Shown here: positions 17,750 through 27,884 of the stretch, piece by piece | Layout of the letters: every line of letters begins with the position of its first letter | Position numbering within the stretch: position 1 is the stretch's first letter | Origin: Paracoccaceae bacterium Fryx2 | GTDB taxonomy: Bacteria; Pseudomonadota; Alphaproteobacteria; Rhodobacterales; Rhodobacteraceae | Assembly (NCBI GenBank): GCA_032334235.1 | Contig: JAVSGI010000005.1 | Coordinates: forward strand, 1,984,001-2,048,000 | Direction: 5' to 3' | Length of the DNA stretch: 64,000 bases | The notes under the pieces: generated by a model | Seen by the model: the letters and a program-made list of their open reading frames with translations, nothing else | Database searches by the model: none | Told to the model about the DNA's origin: nothing | Made by a program: the position numbers and the translations under genes

Positions 17750-18478
17750 ATGACCCACCCGCGCTTTGACCTGATCGGCTTCGATGCCGATGACACGCTC
17801 TGGCAGAACGAGACGTTCTTCCGGCTGACGCAGGACCGCTTTGCCCGGTTGCTGGCCGATCATGCCGACCCCGACCACCTGCACGACCGCCTGCTTGCGG
17901 CAGAACGCCGCAACATCGGCCACTACGGCTTTGGCATCAAGGGCTTCGTGTTGTCGATGATCGAGACCGCCATCGAGGTCACCGACCAGCGCGTGCCCGC
18001 CCCGGTGATCGCGGAAATCATCGCCGCCGGGCGCGAGATGCTCGACCACCCGATCGAGCTTCTGCCCCACGCGCGCGAGGCGGTGACGGCGCTGGCCCGC
18101 ACGCATCGCGTGCTGCTGATCACCAAGGGCGACCTGATGGATCAGGAACGCAAGCTGGCGCAGTCGGGCCTGGGCGACCTGTTCCACGCCGTGGAAATCG
18201 TGTCGCACAAGACCCCGGCCACCTATGCGACGATCTTTGCCCGCCACGGATCGGGGCCGGAACAGGCGCTGATGGTCGGCAACTCGCTGCGCTCCGACGT
18301 GCTGCCGGTGATCGAGGCCGGGGGCTGGGGCGTGCATGTCCCCCACGGCCTGACCTGGGCGCTGGAGGCCGCCGATCCGCCGCTGGGCCACCCCAGATTC
18401 CATGCGCTGCCCGATCTGGGCGGCCTTGCCGCGCTGGTGGCCGCGCTGGACCACGACACCCATGATGTGGGGGGTTGA
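17750..18478 (+). CDS. HAD-superfamily hydrolase (phosphatase-like)
   Basis: 242-residue haloacid-dehalogenase-type hydrolase, probably a small-molecule phosphatase. Motif I is FDADDTLW (nucleophile Asp plus acid/base Asp), motif II LLITKGD, motif III a Lys in the SHKTPATY segment and motif [19 protein letters not shown] helical cap lies between residues ~25 and 95. This pattern is common in pyrimidine-nucleotidase/phosphoglycolate-phosphatase-like proteins, but the substrate cannot be called. A stem-loop follows the stop. Confidence 0.82.
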   Translation: MTHPRFDLIGFDADDTLWQNETFFRLTQDRFARLLADHADPDHLHDRLLAAERRNIGHYGFGIKGFVLSMIETAIEVTDQRVPAPVIAEIIAAGREMLDHPIELLPHAREAVTALARTHRVLLITKGDLMDQERKLAQSGLGDLFHAVEIVSHKTPATYATIFARHGSGPEQALMVGNSLRSDVLPVIEAGGWGVHVPHGLTWALEAADPPLGHPRFHALPDLGGLAALVAALDHDTHDVGG

Positions 18479-18524
18479 TGGCCCCATTTCCCCAACATTT
18501 TGCCACCCCGCATAAAGAACGCGC

Positions 18525-18552
18525 GAAAACCCTTTGAAAATAGGGGGTTTTC
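18525..18552 (+). terminator. Stem-loop after the HAD gene
   Basis: GAAAACCC (18525-18532) pairs with GGGTTTTC (18545-18552) around a 12-nt loop, 46 bp after the HAD stop and 80 bp before the next gene. It could terminate the first or sit in the leader of the second. The rest of 18479-18631 is AT-richer than average and probably holds the dac promoter. Confidence 0.5.
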
Positions 18553-18631
18553 CTGAATGCTCCACCATGCTAGGCTTTCACAGCAGTAAAAGCCCCATCA
18601 AAAAACCGGGGCGGGACGAGAGGCAGTATCC

Positions 18632-20134
18632 ATGACCAGCGACGTGACATCGCTTGTTGGGCGGTTTGTCCGCAATTTACTATTGGTGGCCTGCTTCGGC
18701 CTGATAACGGCTTGCGCCAGCAGCCCGTCGAGGGCGGCCCCCTACGCCGCCATCGTGATGGATGCCCGCACCGGCGAGACGCTCTATTCCAAGAACGCCG
18801 ACGCCCGCCTGCACCCCGCCTCGCTGACCAAGATGCTGACGCTCTACATCGCGTTCGACGCCATCGAACGGGGCGAGCTTTCGCTTGACACCATGGTGAC
18901 CGTGTCGAAGAACGCGGCTGCCGAACCCCCTTCGCGGCTGGGTCTGAAGGCCGGGCAACGCATCGCGATGCGTCACCTGATCCGCGCGGCGGCGGTGAAA
19001 TCGGCCAACGATGCCGCCTCTGCCATCGGCGACCACATCAGCGGGTCCGAGGAGAAATTCGCGGCCCGCATGAACCGAACCGCCAAGGCGATCGGCATGA
19101 AGAACTCGACCTTCCGCAACGCCAACGGGCTGACCCGTGAAGGCCATCTGTCCACCGCGCGCGACATGAACACGCTGGGGCGGCGGCTGTTCTACGATTT
19201 CCCTCAATATTACAACATCTTCTCGCGCCGGTCGACCGATGCGGGGCTGGCCGAGGTCAACAACACCAACCGCCGCTTCCTCGATGCCTACAAGGGTGCA
19301 GACGGCATCAAGACCGGCTACACCGTGGCTGCGGGCTTCAACCTGACCGGCTCGGCGGAACGCGGGAACACCCGCATCATTGCCACCGTGTTCGGCGGAA
19401 CCTCGACGGCGCAGCGCAATGCCAAGATGGCCGAGCTGCTGGACATCGGGTTCAAGTCGGCCCCCGCCAACGCCCCGACCAAGAAGCCGGGCCCCCCGGT
19501 CTACGAGGCCGCCCCGCCCGAAGAGGCGCTGATGGCCGAAGCCGATGAAGGCGAAGGCAGCGGCAAGGCGATCTCGCCCGGCAAGACCATCCGGATGATC
19601 ATGGCCGTCGACAGCTCGCCCCGGCCGCGCGGCCGCCCCGGCCAGGCCACAGCGGCGGCAGAGGCTGTGAACTCCATGCAGGCGGGCATCGCGGGTGCCC
19701 TGGCCGAAGCAACGGGGGCAGCGCCCGAAGTCTTCGCCGCGCTGGAACCGCAGGCCGAGAATGTGCAGTCGCTGGCCGCATCCGGCCAGCCGGCCCCCCG
19801 CCCGGCAGCGGCGGCCGCCGCCACCATCATCTTCACCGCGCCCGAGCCGGTGCCGGTGCCCAGCGAACCCGAGGTTGTCACCCGCATGTCGACCTCTGGC
19901 GGGCGGCACTGGGGCATCAATCTGGGCCGCTACCCGTCGCATGGCGTCGCGGAACGGATGCTGATGAAGACCATGCTGTCCGAAAGCGCCACGCTGAACG
20001 ACGGACTGCGCAAGATCGTCCAGCGCGGTGGCGGTTATGACGCGAACTTCATGGGGCTGACGCAGGAACAGGCCGACCTCGCCTGCCGCCGCCTGCAGGC
20101 CCGCGCGGTGCAGTGTTTCGCCATCGGGCCGTAA
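18632..20134 (+). CDS. D-alanyl-D-alanine carboxypeptidase (PBP5/6 type) with C-terminal SPOR domain
   Basis: Trims the terminal D-Ala of peptidoglycan pentapeptides in the periplasm. The S11 serine-peptidase motifs are complete: SLTK (Ser64, Lys67), SAN (Ser124-Asn126) and KTG (Lys227-Gly229). Residues ~285-420 are a Pro/Ala/Glu-rich linker and residues ~425-500 (RHWGINLGRYPSHGVAERML onward) match a SPOR domain, which binds denuded glycan at division sites. The N-terminus has a hydrophobic stretch ending LITAC (Cys28), a plausible lipobox, so the protein may be a lipoprotein rather than anchored by a C-terminal amphipathic helix as in E. coli DacA. 500 residues. Stop lies 3 bp from the converging peptidase. 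Confidence 0.9.
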   Translation: MTSDVTSLVGRFVRNLLLVACFGLITACASSPSRAAPYAAIVMDARTGETLYSKNADARLHPASLTKMLTLYIAFDAIERGELSLDTMVTVSKNAAAEPPSRLGLKAGQRIAMRHLIRAAAVKSANDAASAIGDHISGSEEKFAARMNRTAKAIGMKNSTFRNANGLTREGHLSTARDMNTLGRRLFYDFPQYYNIFSRRSTDAGLAEVNNTNRRFLDAYKGADGIKTGYTVAAGFNLTGSAERGNTRIIATVFGGTSTAQRNAKMAELLDIGFKSAPANAPTKKPGPPVYEAAPPEEALMAEADEGEGSGKAISPGKTIRMIMAVDSSPRPRGRPGQATAAAEAVNSMQAGIAGALAEATGAAPEVFAALEPQAENVQSLAASGQPAPRPAAAAAATIIFTAPEPVPVPSEPEVVTRMSTSGGRHWGINLGRYPSHGVAERMLMKTMLSESATLNDGLRKIVQRGGGYDANFMGLTQEQADLACRRLQARAVQCFAIGP

Positions 20135-20137
20135 GGG

Positions 20138-21223
20138 TCAGCCGCATTTCCCGGCACCGCGCAGCATCCCTGCCAGCGCCTGCCCGTCGATCGCCCGGCA
20201 GATGCGGCCTGCGGGTTTCAGTGTCGGCATGTCGCACGCGGCCAGCATCGCGTTGATGATCGCCTCGTCGGTCGCCTCGACCGTGGCAAGGTAGACCGGG
20301 TCCAGATGCGCGTCGGCCAGACAGGTCAGCGTCTGGAACGCACCCTGCGCCGCCGGTGCCGCCGTGCTGAACGCCAGGAAGATGTCGCCCGAACTGTTGC
20401 CCCCGGGTGTGCCCGACCGGCCGATGCCGATGGAGGCCCGCCGCGCCACCCGCTCCAATTGGTCGGGGCGCAGCGGCAGGTCGGTGGCGATCACCACGAT
20501 GATCGAGCCCGCCTCGCGCTGCATCATCCGGTCGTGCTGCATCGCCTGCCCCACCGGCTCGCCCAGCACCGTCAGCCAGTCACGCAGGCCGTGGTTCGCC
20601 TGCACCAGCACCCCCACATGGAAATCGCGCCCCTCCACGGGGATGCGGCGCGACGCGGTGCCGGTGCCGCCCTTGAACTCGTAGCAGATCATCCCGGTGC
20701 CGCCGCCCGTGTTGCCCTCGGCCACCGGCCCGCCCTGCGCCGATTGCAGCGCCGCCAGCACATGCGCCTCGGTCAGGTGCTGGCCGTTGATGTCGTTCAG
20801 CACGCCGTCATAGGTTTCGGCGATCACCGGCATGGCCCAGATGTGGTCCGGCCCGAAGGTCGCGGCATGGTGCCGGATCATCCAGCGCACTGCCGCATGG
20901 TGCGCGATGCCGACCGAATGGGTATTGGTGATGCAGACCGGCCCGAGGAACGACCCCGCGTCGCGGATCCAATGGCAGCCGGTCATCTCGCCATTGCCGT
21001 TCAGCGCGAAGGTGCCCGCCAGCACAGGCACCGGATCGACGGAATGTCCGCGCGGCAGGATTGCGGTCACCCCGGTTCGCACCGTCGGGGCCGCCGCACC
21101 GGGCATCGACCCGTCGAGCGTGGTCTGCCCGACCAGCACCCCCGGCACATCGGTGATGGCATTCAGCGGCCCGGGCTGCCCCGGAAACCGCAACCCCAGA
21201 TCGCGCCCGCGCGGCTTTGCCAT
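20138..21223 (-). CDS. P1/S58-family peptidase (DmpA/BapA-like aminopeptidase)
   Basis: N-terminal-nucleophile hydrolase of the DmpA fold, self-cleaved into two chains before the nucleophile Ser. 361 residues with the opening LNAITDVPGVLVGQTTL, the GVTAILPRG segment, and the nucleophile region GGNSSGDIFLAFSTA; the second Ser of NSSGD (about residue 278) should be the nucleophile, preceded here by Ser rather than the Gly of DmpA. Family members cleave N-terminal residues from peptides, including D- or beta-amino-acid peptides. The ATG at 21223 is preceded by AAGGG at 8 nt. Divergent from the polyamine-type ABC operon, so a link with import of peptide- or amide-like compounds is possible. Confidence 0.87.
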   Translation of the reverse strand: MAKPRGRDLGLRFPGQPGPLNAITDVPGVLVGQTTLDGSMPGAAAPTVRTGVTAILPRGHSVDPVPVLAGTFALNGNGEMTGCHWIRDAGSFLGPVCITNTHSVGIAHHAAVRWMIRHHAATFGPDHIWAMPVIAETYDGVLNDINGQHLTEAHVLAALQSAQGGPVAEGNTGGGTGMICYEFKGGTGTASRRIPVEGRDFHVGVLVQANHGLRDWLTVLGEPVGQAMQHDRMMQREAGSIIVVIATDLPLRPDQLERVARRASIGIGRSGTPGGNSSGDIFLAFSTAAPAAQGAFQTLTCLADAHLDPVYLATVEATDEAIINAMLAACDMPTLKPAGRICRAIDGQALAGMLRGAGKCG

Positions 21224-21275
21224 GCAATTCGCCCTTCTCTTCGGCACCCTGACCCGCAGCCAGACTAGCCCGCCG

Positions 21276-21291
21276 CTTTTTCTTGAAAAAG
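21276..21291. promoter_or_regulatory. Palindromic hairpin in divergent promoter region
   Basis: CTTTTTC (21276-21282) and GAAAAAG (21285-21291) form a perfect inverted repeat with a 2-nt centre, followed by TGTTTTTT. It sits between the divergent peptidase and ABC operon starts, where a terminator is not expected, so it may be an operator or a leader hairpin. Confidence 0.35.
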
Positions 21292-21345
21292 TGTTTTTTG
21301 CGCCAGCTAAAATGCAGGATACCCGACAAAAAGGGACGGCGCGCG

Positions 21346-22440
<1,095 letters not shown>

Positions 22441-22441
22441 T

Positions 22442-23353
22442 ATGGCGGCGGCGGGCAAATCGGCCGGGTCCGTTGCCAGCCGCCGCCGCTGGGCGCTGGT
22501 GCTGCTGCTGGCGCCGATCACGCTGGTGCTGGGCTGTTTCTTCCTGATCCCGCTGGGGATCATGATGGTCTATTCCGTGCTGGAGCCCGGTGTTTACGGC
22601 GGGGTGGAATGGGTCTGGTATCCCTACAACTACGGCCGCATCCTGGGCTGGCCATTGAACGATTATGAACAGTTCGATCCGGTATATCTGCGCATCTTGC
22701 TGAATTCGCTGCTGCTGGCGGTGCTGACGGTGATCGGCACGTTCGTTCTGTGCTACCCGGCGGCGTTCTGGGTCGCGCGGATGCCGCCGGGCCGCAAGAA
22801 CCTTGTGCTGTTTCTGATCACCCTGCCCTTCTTCGCCAACCTGCTGATCCGCATCTATGCCTGGCTCTTGCTGCTGCGCCCGACCGGTTTCATCAACGCG
22901 GTGCTGCAAGGGGCGGGGCTGATCGACGAGCCGCTGGACCTGATGTTCTCCAACACCGCCGTGCTGATCGGGATGATCTACATCCTGACGCCGTTCATGT
23001 TCCTGCCGCTTTACGCCAGCGTCGAAAAGCTTGACCCGGGCCTGCTGCGCGCCTCGCAGGATCTGGGGGCCAATGCGGTGCAGACCTTCTGGCGGGTGAT
23101 CCTTCCGCTGACTGCCCCCGGCATCATGGCGGGCGCGCTGATCGTGTTCATTCCGGCACTTGGCAACTTCATCGTGCCGTCGTTCCTCGGCGGCTCCAAG
23201 GTGCAGATGACCGGCACGCTGATCGAACGCTCGTTCCTGCAATCGCGCGACTGGCCGTTCGGTGCGGCGCTGGCGCTGCTGATCATGGGATTCGTGGTGG
23301 CCCTGGTGCTGATCGGGCTGGCGCGCGGCAACCGTGCGGGGGTGCGGCGATGA
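22442..23353 (+). CDS. ABC importer permease, PotB type
   Basis: Inner-membrane permease of the importer, 303 residues with six predicted membrane helices and the cytoplasmic EAA-like loop ASQDLGANAVQTFWRVILPL that contacts the ATPase. The first helix begins near residue 18 (ALVLLLAPITLVLGCFFLIP), and the insert after it (GVYGGVEWVWYPYNYGRIL) is typical of PotB. It begins 1 bp after the ATPase stop and overlaps the next permease by 4 bp (ATGA), so the three genes are translationally linked. Confidence 0.9.
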   Translation: MAAAGKSAGSVASRRRWALVLLLAPITLVLGCFFLIPLGIMMVYSVLEPGVYGGVEWVWYPYNYGRILGWPLNDYEQFDPVYLRILLNSLLLAVLTVIGTFVLCYPAAFWVARMPPGRKNLVLFLITLPFFANLLIRIYAWLLLLRPTGFINAVLQGAGLIDEPLDLMFSNTAVLIGMIYILTPFMFLPLYASVEKLDPGLLRASQDLGANAVQTFWRVILPLTAPGIMAGALIVFIPALGNFIVPSFLGGSKVQMTGTLIERSFLQSRDWPFGAALALLIMGFVVALVLIGLARGNRAGVRR

Positions 23354-24201
23354 TCGACCGCATCCTGACCAGCGGCATCTGGAGGCGGCTGCGCGGCGGC
23401 TACGGGCTGCTGTTCCTCGGCTTCCTGTATCTGCCGCTTGGGTTGATCTTCTTCTATTCGTTCAATTCCAACCCGATAAACATCGTGGAATGGAGCGGGT
23501 TCACGTTCGATTGGTACAAGACCATTTTCGTGGGCGCCGATGCCGAAAGCAATTTCGACGCGGTGTTTTCGGAATCGCCTGCGCGGATTTTCGAGGTTGT
23601 GAAGAACAGCCTGTTCATCGCCCTGACCGCAAGCGCCATCGCCACCGTGATCGGCACGGCAACGGCGCTGGCGATGGGGCGGCACAGCTTTGCGGGCAAG
23701 CGGCTGTATCAGGCGCTGCTGATCCTGCCGATGGTGGTGCCCGACATCGTGCTGGGCATCGCGCTTCTGATCTTCTTCGTCGGCGCGGGGTTCGAGTTGA
23801 GCCTTGCGACCATCATCATCGGACATGTCACCTTTCTGTCGAGCTATGTGTTCATCGTGGTGTCGGCACGACTGGCGGGCATGGATACCAGCCTTGAACA
23901 GGCCTCGGCCGACCTTGGAGCGGGGCCGCTGACGACCTTCCGCCGCATCACCCTCCCCCAGATCATGCCGGGCGTGATGGGGGGCTTTCTGCTGGGGTTC
24001 ATCATCTCGCTCGATGACGTGGTGATCACCTATTTCATCGCCGGGGTCGGTGCGCAGACGCTGCCGCTGTTCATTCTTGCGATGATGCGCCGGGGCCTGC
24101 GCCCGCAGATTTCTGCGCTGGCCGTGCTTTTGCTGCTGTTTTCCTTCCTTGTCGCCGCGACCGGCCTGTGGCTGCGCGGCCGCAAGGTCAACCGTCACTG
24201 A
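23350..24201 (+). CDS. ABC importer permease, PotC type
   Basis: Second membrane subunit, 283 residues, six predicted helices, with the EAA-like loop ASADLGAGPLTTFRRITLPQ and the conserved SLDDVVITYF segment found in PotC proteins. The ATG overlaps the previous stop. The binding-protein gene follows after 42 bp. The protein is longer than most PotC in the segment between helices 1 and 2 (residues ~60-80, ADAESNFDAVFSESPARIFE), an insertion whose role is unclear. Confidence 0.9.
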   Translation: MIDRILTSGIWRRLRGGYGLLFLGFLYLPLGLIFFYSFNSNPINIVEWSGFTFDWYKTIFVGADAESNFDAVFSESPARIFEVVKNSLFIALTASAIATVIGTATALAMGRHSFAGKRLYQALLILPMVVPDIVLGIALLIFFVGAGFELSLATIIIGHVTFLSSYVFIVVSARLAGMDTSLEQASADLGAGPLTTFRRITLPQIMPGVMGGFLLGFIISLDDVVITYFIAGVGAQTLPLFILAMMRRGLRPQISALAVLLLLFSFLVAATGLWLRGRKVNRH

Positions 24202-24243
24202 CCTGCCCAGAACCAGAAAAAACGCCAACAGAAGGAGAAGACG

Positions 24244-25269
24244 ATGACCCTACGGATGACCCTTGCCGCCGGTCTGGCGCTTGCGCTGGCGGCCCCGGCC
24301 CATGCCGAAGGCAAGCTGAACCTCTACAACTGGGGCGACTACATCAACCCCGAGGTGATCGAGGCGTTCAGCAAGGAATACGGCGTCGAGGTCACGCTCG
24401 ACACCTATTCCACCAACGAGGAAATGCTGGCCAAGATTCAGGCCGGGGCAACCGGCTATGACCTGATCTGGCCGTCCGTCCACATGCACGACATCATGCA
24501 GAAGCTTGATCTGCTTGCAGAAACCGGGGCCAATACCATGCCGGGGTTCGAGAACATCGACCCCGCCGCGTTGCGGTCGAAGGAAGACCCGGCCGCCGCC
24601 TATTGCCTGCCCTATGCCTGGGGTGCGGTGGGCATCTTCTACAACAGGAAGCTGGTGCCCGAAATGACCTCCTGGGCCGATTTCTTCGCCTATGCCAAGG
24701 CCAATCCCGGCAAGGTGACGATGCTGGACGATCTGCGCGAAACGCTGGGTGTCGGGCTGATCATGACCGGAGCCTCGGTCAATTCGACCGATCCGGCCCA
24801 GATCGACGCCGCCGCCGCCTTCATTCTGGAGCAGAAGCCGAACATCGGCGCCTTCCGCTATGACGTGGTGCCGCTGATCACCTCGGGCGATATCGGGGCG
24901 GCGCACTGGTATGTCGGCGCGGTGCTGGATGTGAACAAGGATCCCGAAAACCTGGGCTTCATCATCCCGTCCGAGGGTGCGACGATGTATCAGGAAGACA
25001 TCTGCATGCCGAAGACCGCGCCCAACCCCGACAACGCGAAGCTGTTCCTGCAATTCATGCTGCGCCCCGAGGTGTCGGCGATGAACACGGTGCGGCTGAC
25101 CAACGGGTCGGTCAACACCGCCGCGATCCCGCTGCTGCCGGCCAAGTTGAAGGACCATCCGGCCGTCAACCCGTCGGCCGAGGTCAAGGCGAAGCTGCAG
25201 ATCTTCGACGATCTGGGCGGCGCGCTGCGGCTTTACAGCCGCGCCTGGGACAAGGTGAAGACCAACTGA
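24244..25269 (+). CDS. Periplasmic substrate-binding protein, PotD/PotF type
   Basis: Captures the substrate for the importer. 341 residues with a signal peptide (MTLRMTLAAGLALALAAPAHA) and the typical mature start LNLYNWGDYINPEVIEAF seen in spermidine/putrescine-binding proteins. The SBP_bac_8 pattern continues with YDLIWPSVHMHDIM and YAWGAVGIFYNRK. AAGGAG precedes the ATG at 5-6 nt. Polyamine binding is the family default, but the downstream DMFase-like genes suggest the natural ligand could be an amide or an N-substituted amine. A 13-bp-stem hairpin separates it from those genes. Confidence 0.9.
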   Translation: MTLRMTLAAGLALALAAPAHAEGKLNLYNWGDYINPEVIEAFSKEYGVEVTLDTYSTNEEMLAKIQAGATGYDLIWPSVHMHDIMQKLDLLAETGANTMPGFENIDPAALRSKEDPAAAYCLPYAWGAVGIFYNRKLVPEMTSWADFFAYAKANPGKVTMLDDLRETLGVGLIMTGASVNSTDPAQIDAAAAFILEQKPNIGAFRYDVVPLITSGDIGAAHWYVGAVLDVNKDPENLGFIIPSEGATMYQEDICMPKTAPNPDNAKLFLQFMLRPEVSAMNTVRLTNGSVNTAAIPLLPAKLKDHPAVNPSAEVKAKLQIFDDLGGALRLYSRAWDKVKTN

Positions 25270-25273
25270 CCCC

Positions 25274-25307
25274 GGCCGGGGCGCGCCAACCCGCGCGCGC
25301 CCCGGCC
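25274..25307 (+). terminator. Strong intercistronic hairpin after the binding-protein gene
   Basis: GGCCGGGGCGCGC (25274-25286) pairs perfectly with GCGCGCCCCGGCC (25295-25307) over 13 bp with an 8-nt loop. There is no T-run, and the next gene on the same strand begins 18 bp later. This is typical of a transcript-stabilising or partially terminating element that lets the binding protein be made in excess over downstream enzymes. Confidence 0.6.
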
Positions 25308-25324
25308 CGCAAACGGAGCTTCCG

Positions 25325-25654
25325 ATGGCCCGCTACCCGATCAGCCCCGAAGACCTGATGCACGCCCGCGCCTTTCTGGCCAGCCCGATCGGCTATCACA
25401 GCCCCGGCCTGCAGCGCGTGCTGAACCGGATGCGCGGCCCGCACTGGGACCGCCGCTATGTGCTGCTGGTGGTGGAACGCCATAGCCGCTGGCGACTGGC
25501 AATCCTGCCCAACGCGCGCGGTGCTGCCATCGAGCCGGTCGAGGGCGTCGAATACACCGACCTGATCGAGGCGGAACGCGACATCTTCCGCCGCCGCTGG
25601 TTCGACCTGACCGGGCAGGATCTGGACGCGGCGCTGGCCGCCGGTGGGGTGTAG
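25325..25654 (+). CDS. N,N-dimethylformamidase small (alpha) subunit-like protein
   Basis: 109 residues. The segment GYHSPGLQRVLNRMR followed by YVLLVVERHSRWRLAIL and a C-terminal helix (TDLIEAERDIFRRRWFDL) resembles my recollection of the Paracoccus DMFase light chain, which has a GYR..SPYLQRV..YFRM stretch and a similar ...Y.I.....W..A.I strand. The main support is context: it ends 1 bp before the gene for the large subunit, as in known dmfA1A2 pairs. The small chain has no known catalytic residues and is needed for assembly of the heterotetramer. GGAG lies 7 nt before the ATG. Confidence 0.72.
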   Translation: MARYPISPEDLMHARAFLASPIGYHSPGLQRVLNRMRGPHWDRRYVLLVVERHSRWRLAILPNARGAAIEPVEGVEYTDLIEAERDIFRRRWFDLTGQDLDAALAAGGV

Positions 25655-25655
25655 C

Positions 25656-27884
25656 ATGTTGCCCGTCGTCGGCTATACCGACCGGCTGTCGCTGGCCCCC
25701 GGCGAAAGCCTTGACGTGATGGTCAGCAGCTTTGGCGCCGCGACCTACACGGCCGACCTGCGCCGGATCATCCAGGGCGACACCAACCCCGAGGGGCCGG
25801 GCTACAAGGACCAGGCGATTGCGCTGGATCTGGGCGGCGAACGTGTGGCGGTGGCCAAGCCCTTCACGCCCGGGTCATGCGTGGTGGTGCCGGGGCAAGG
25901 CGTGCTGTCGCGGCTTGGCACCTGCACGCTGGCCGCCGTGATCCTGCCGACCCGGCTGGGCGGGCTGCGCCGGATACTGGCGCTGCCCGGCTGTGCCGAG
26001 CTGTGCCTCGATGACCAAGGCCACCTCTGCGCCGTGCTGGCGGGGCGCTGCGTGCTGCGGTCTTTCGGCCGGGTCACGCTGAACCATTGGCACATGGTGG
26101 CGCTGGCGCATGACGCGGCCAGCGGTCTGCTGACCCTGACCCTGTCGCCCGATGCGGCCGATGGCGGCGAGTTGCCCGAACCCGAAACCCTGTCAGCCCC
26201 AGCGGCGTGGGATGCCACCGCCGCCACCGAATGCCTGATCGCCGCCGGGCGCGAGGGCGGCGCCCTGACCGGCTTCTTCGATGGCAAGATCGACCGGCCC
26301 GCGATCTTCGACCGGGTGCTGCCGCCTGACCGGCTGCGCCTGCTGCTGGCCGACCCCGCCGCCCTTGCCCGCCAGAGCAGCCTGATCGCCGCGTGGGATT
26401 TCTCGCAGGGCATTCAGGGCACGGCGGTGCATGACCTCTCGCCGTGGCGGCTGGAGGGGCGGCTGCACAACGCCCCGGCCCGGGCGATGACCGGCTGGCT
26501 GTGGCGCGGCCAGGAGCTGGACTGGAAGCGGCGGCCGGATCTCTATTCGGCAATCCACTTTCACGCCTCGGATGTCCATGACGCGGGCTGGGCGGTGGAT
26601 TTCCGCGTGACGCTACCCGAAACGCTGCCCAGCGGCGTCTATGCCATCCGCCTTGTGCCCGATGGCGACGAGGATGCCGCCTACTACTGCGTCTTCGCCC
26701 TGCGCCCGCCGCGCGACCGGGTCAGCGGCAACAAGGTTGCCTTCCTGTTCCCGACCTGCAGCTACATGGCCTATGCCAACCACCGCCTCGGCCTCGACGT
26801 GCCGGGCACCGAGATCGGCATGGGCCGCGCGGTCGAGATCGACCGGCACCACGCCTTCCTGCAAACCAACCCCGGCATCGGCTATTCGCATTACGAAACC
26901 CATGACGACGGGTTGGGGGTGTTTCACACCTCGCGGCTGCGGCCCATTGTTGACCTGCAACCACGGGTCAAGGCGTTCCTCGGCGGCGTCGGGTCTAACA
27001 TCTGGCAGTTCAACGCCGACACCCACATCCTCGGCTGGCTGGATGCCATCGGCCAGGGCCATGACGTGATCACCGACGAGGATCTGGATGCCGAGGGCCT
27101 GCGGCTATTGTCGCGCTACCGGGTGCTGATCACCGGCACCCACCCCGAATACCACACGCGCGCGATGATCGAGGCATTGCGCGGCTTCACCGAACGCGGC
27201 GGGCGGCTGATGTATCTGGGCGGCAACGGCTTCTACTGGGTGGTCAGCTTCCACGCCGAGTTGCCCGGCCTGATGGAATGCCGCCGCTCGGAGGCGGGCA
27301 TCCGGCCTTGGGAGCCGGGGCACGGCCAGTTCTACCACGCCTTCACCGGCGAGTATGGCGGGCTGTGGCGGCGCAACGGGCACCCGCCGAACCATCTGTG
27401 CGGCGTCGGCATGACCTCGCAGGGGTTCGACCTGTCGGAACCCTATGTGCTGACCGGGGCCGCCGCCGACCCGCGCGCCGCCTTCCTGATGCAGGGCATC
27501 GGCACCACGCCGGGCCAGCGCATCGGCGCCTTCGGCCTGTCGGGCGGCGGTGCGGCGGGGCTGGAGGTCGACCGCGCCGACCTGGCGCAAGGCACGCCCC
27601 CACATGCGCTGGTGCTGGCCTCGTCGGTCCGCCACACCGACATCTACCTGATGACCCCCGAAGACCTGCTCGACCCGACGCCAGACTGGACCGGCACGCA
27701 GGCCGAGATCATCCGCGCCGACCTGACCTTCTTCGAGACGGCGGGGGGCGGGGCGGTGTTTTCCACCGGCTCGATCGCCTGGGCTGGGGCCATGGCCGCG
27801 CAGGGCTACGACAACGAGATTTCCCGCCTGACGCAGAACGCCCTGCGCCGCTTCCTCGACCCCACGCCCTTCGACCCGCCATGA
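25656..27884 (+). CDS. N,N-dimethylformamidase large (beta) subunit-like amidohydrolase
   Basis: 742 residues, close to the ~760 of characterised DMFase heavy chains, which hydrolyse dimethylformamide to dimethylamine and formate. The N-terminal half contains a LamG/concanavalin-like beta domain (to residue ~270); the C-terminal half is the DMFase catalytic domain with PTCSYMAYANHRLG, GIGYSHYETHDDG and ITGTHPEYHT. In Paracoccus DMFase the mononuclear iron is held by two Tyr and one Glu with a nearby His (Y399, Y440, E521, H519 from memory). The equivalents here would be Tyr373, Tyr413 (or 410), Glu498 and His496, with matching spacings. The real substrate may be another N-substituted formamide or amide. 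Overlaps the GntR gene by 4 bp. Confidence 0.82.
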   Translation: MLPVVGYTDRLSLAPGESLDVMVSSFGAATYTADLRRIIQGDTNPEGPGYKDQAIALDLGGERVAVAKPFTPGSCVVVPGQGVLSRLGTCTLAAVILPTRLGGLRRILALPGCAELCLDDQGHLCAVLAGRCVLRSFGRVTLNHWHMVALAHDAASGLLTLTLSPDAADGGELPEPETLSAPAAWDATAATECLIAAGREGGALTGFFDGKIDRPAIFDRVLPPDRLRLLLADPAALARQSSLIAAWDFSQGIQGTAVHDLSPWRLEGRLHNAPARAMTGWLWRGQELDWKRRPDLYSAIHFHASDVHDAGWAVDFRVTLPETLPSGVYAIRLVPDGDEDAAYYCVFALRPPRDRVSGNKVAFLFPTCSYMAYANHRLGLDVPGTEIGMGRAVEIDRHHAFLQTNPGIGYSHYETHDDGLGVFHTSRLRPIVDLQPRVKAFLGGVGSNIWQFNADTHILGWLDAIGQGHDVITDEDLDAEGLRLLSRYRVLITGTHPEYHTRAMIEALRGFTERGGRLMYLGGNGFYWVVSFHAELPGLMECRRSEAGIRPWEPGHGQFYHAFTGEYGGLWRRNGHPPNHLCGVGMTSQGFDLSEPYVLTGAAADPRAAFLMQGIGTTPGQRIGAFGLSGGGAAGLEVDRADLAQGTPPHALVLASSVRHTDIYLMTPEDLLDPTPDWTGTQAEIIRADLTFFETAGGGAVFSTGSIAWAGAMAAQGYDNEISRLTQNALRRFLDPTPFDPP

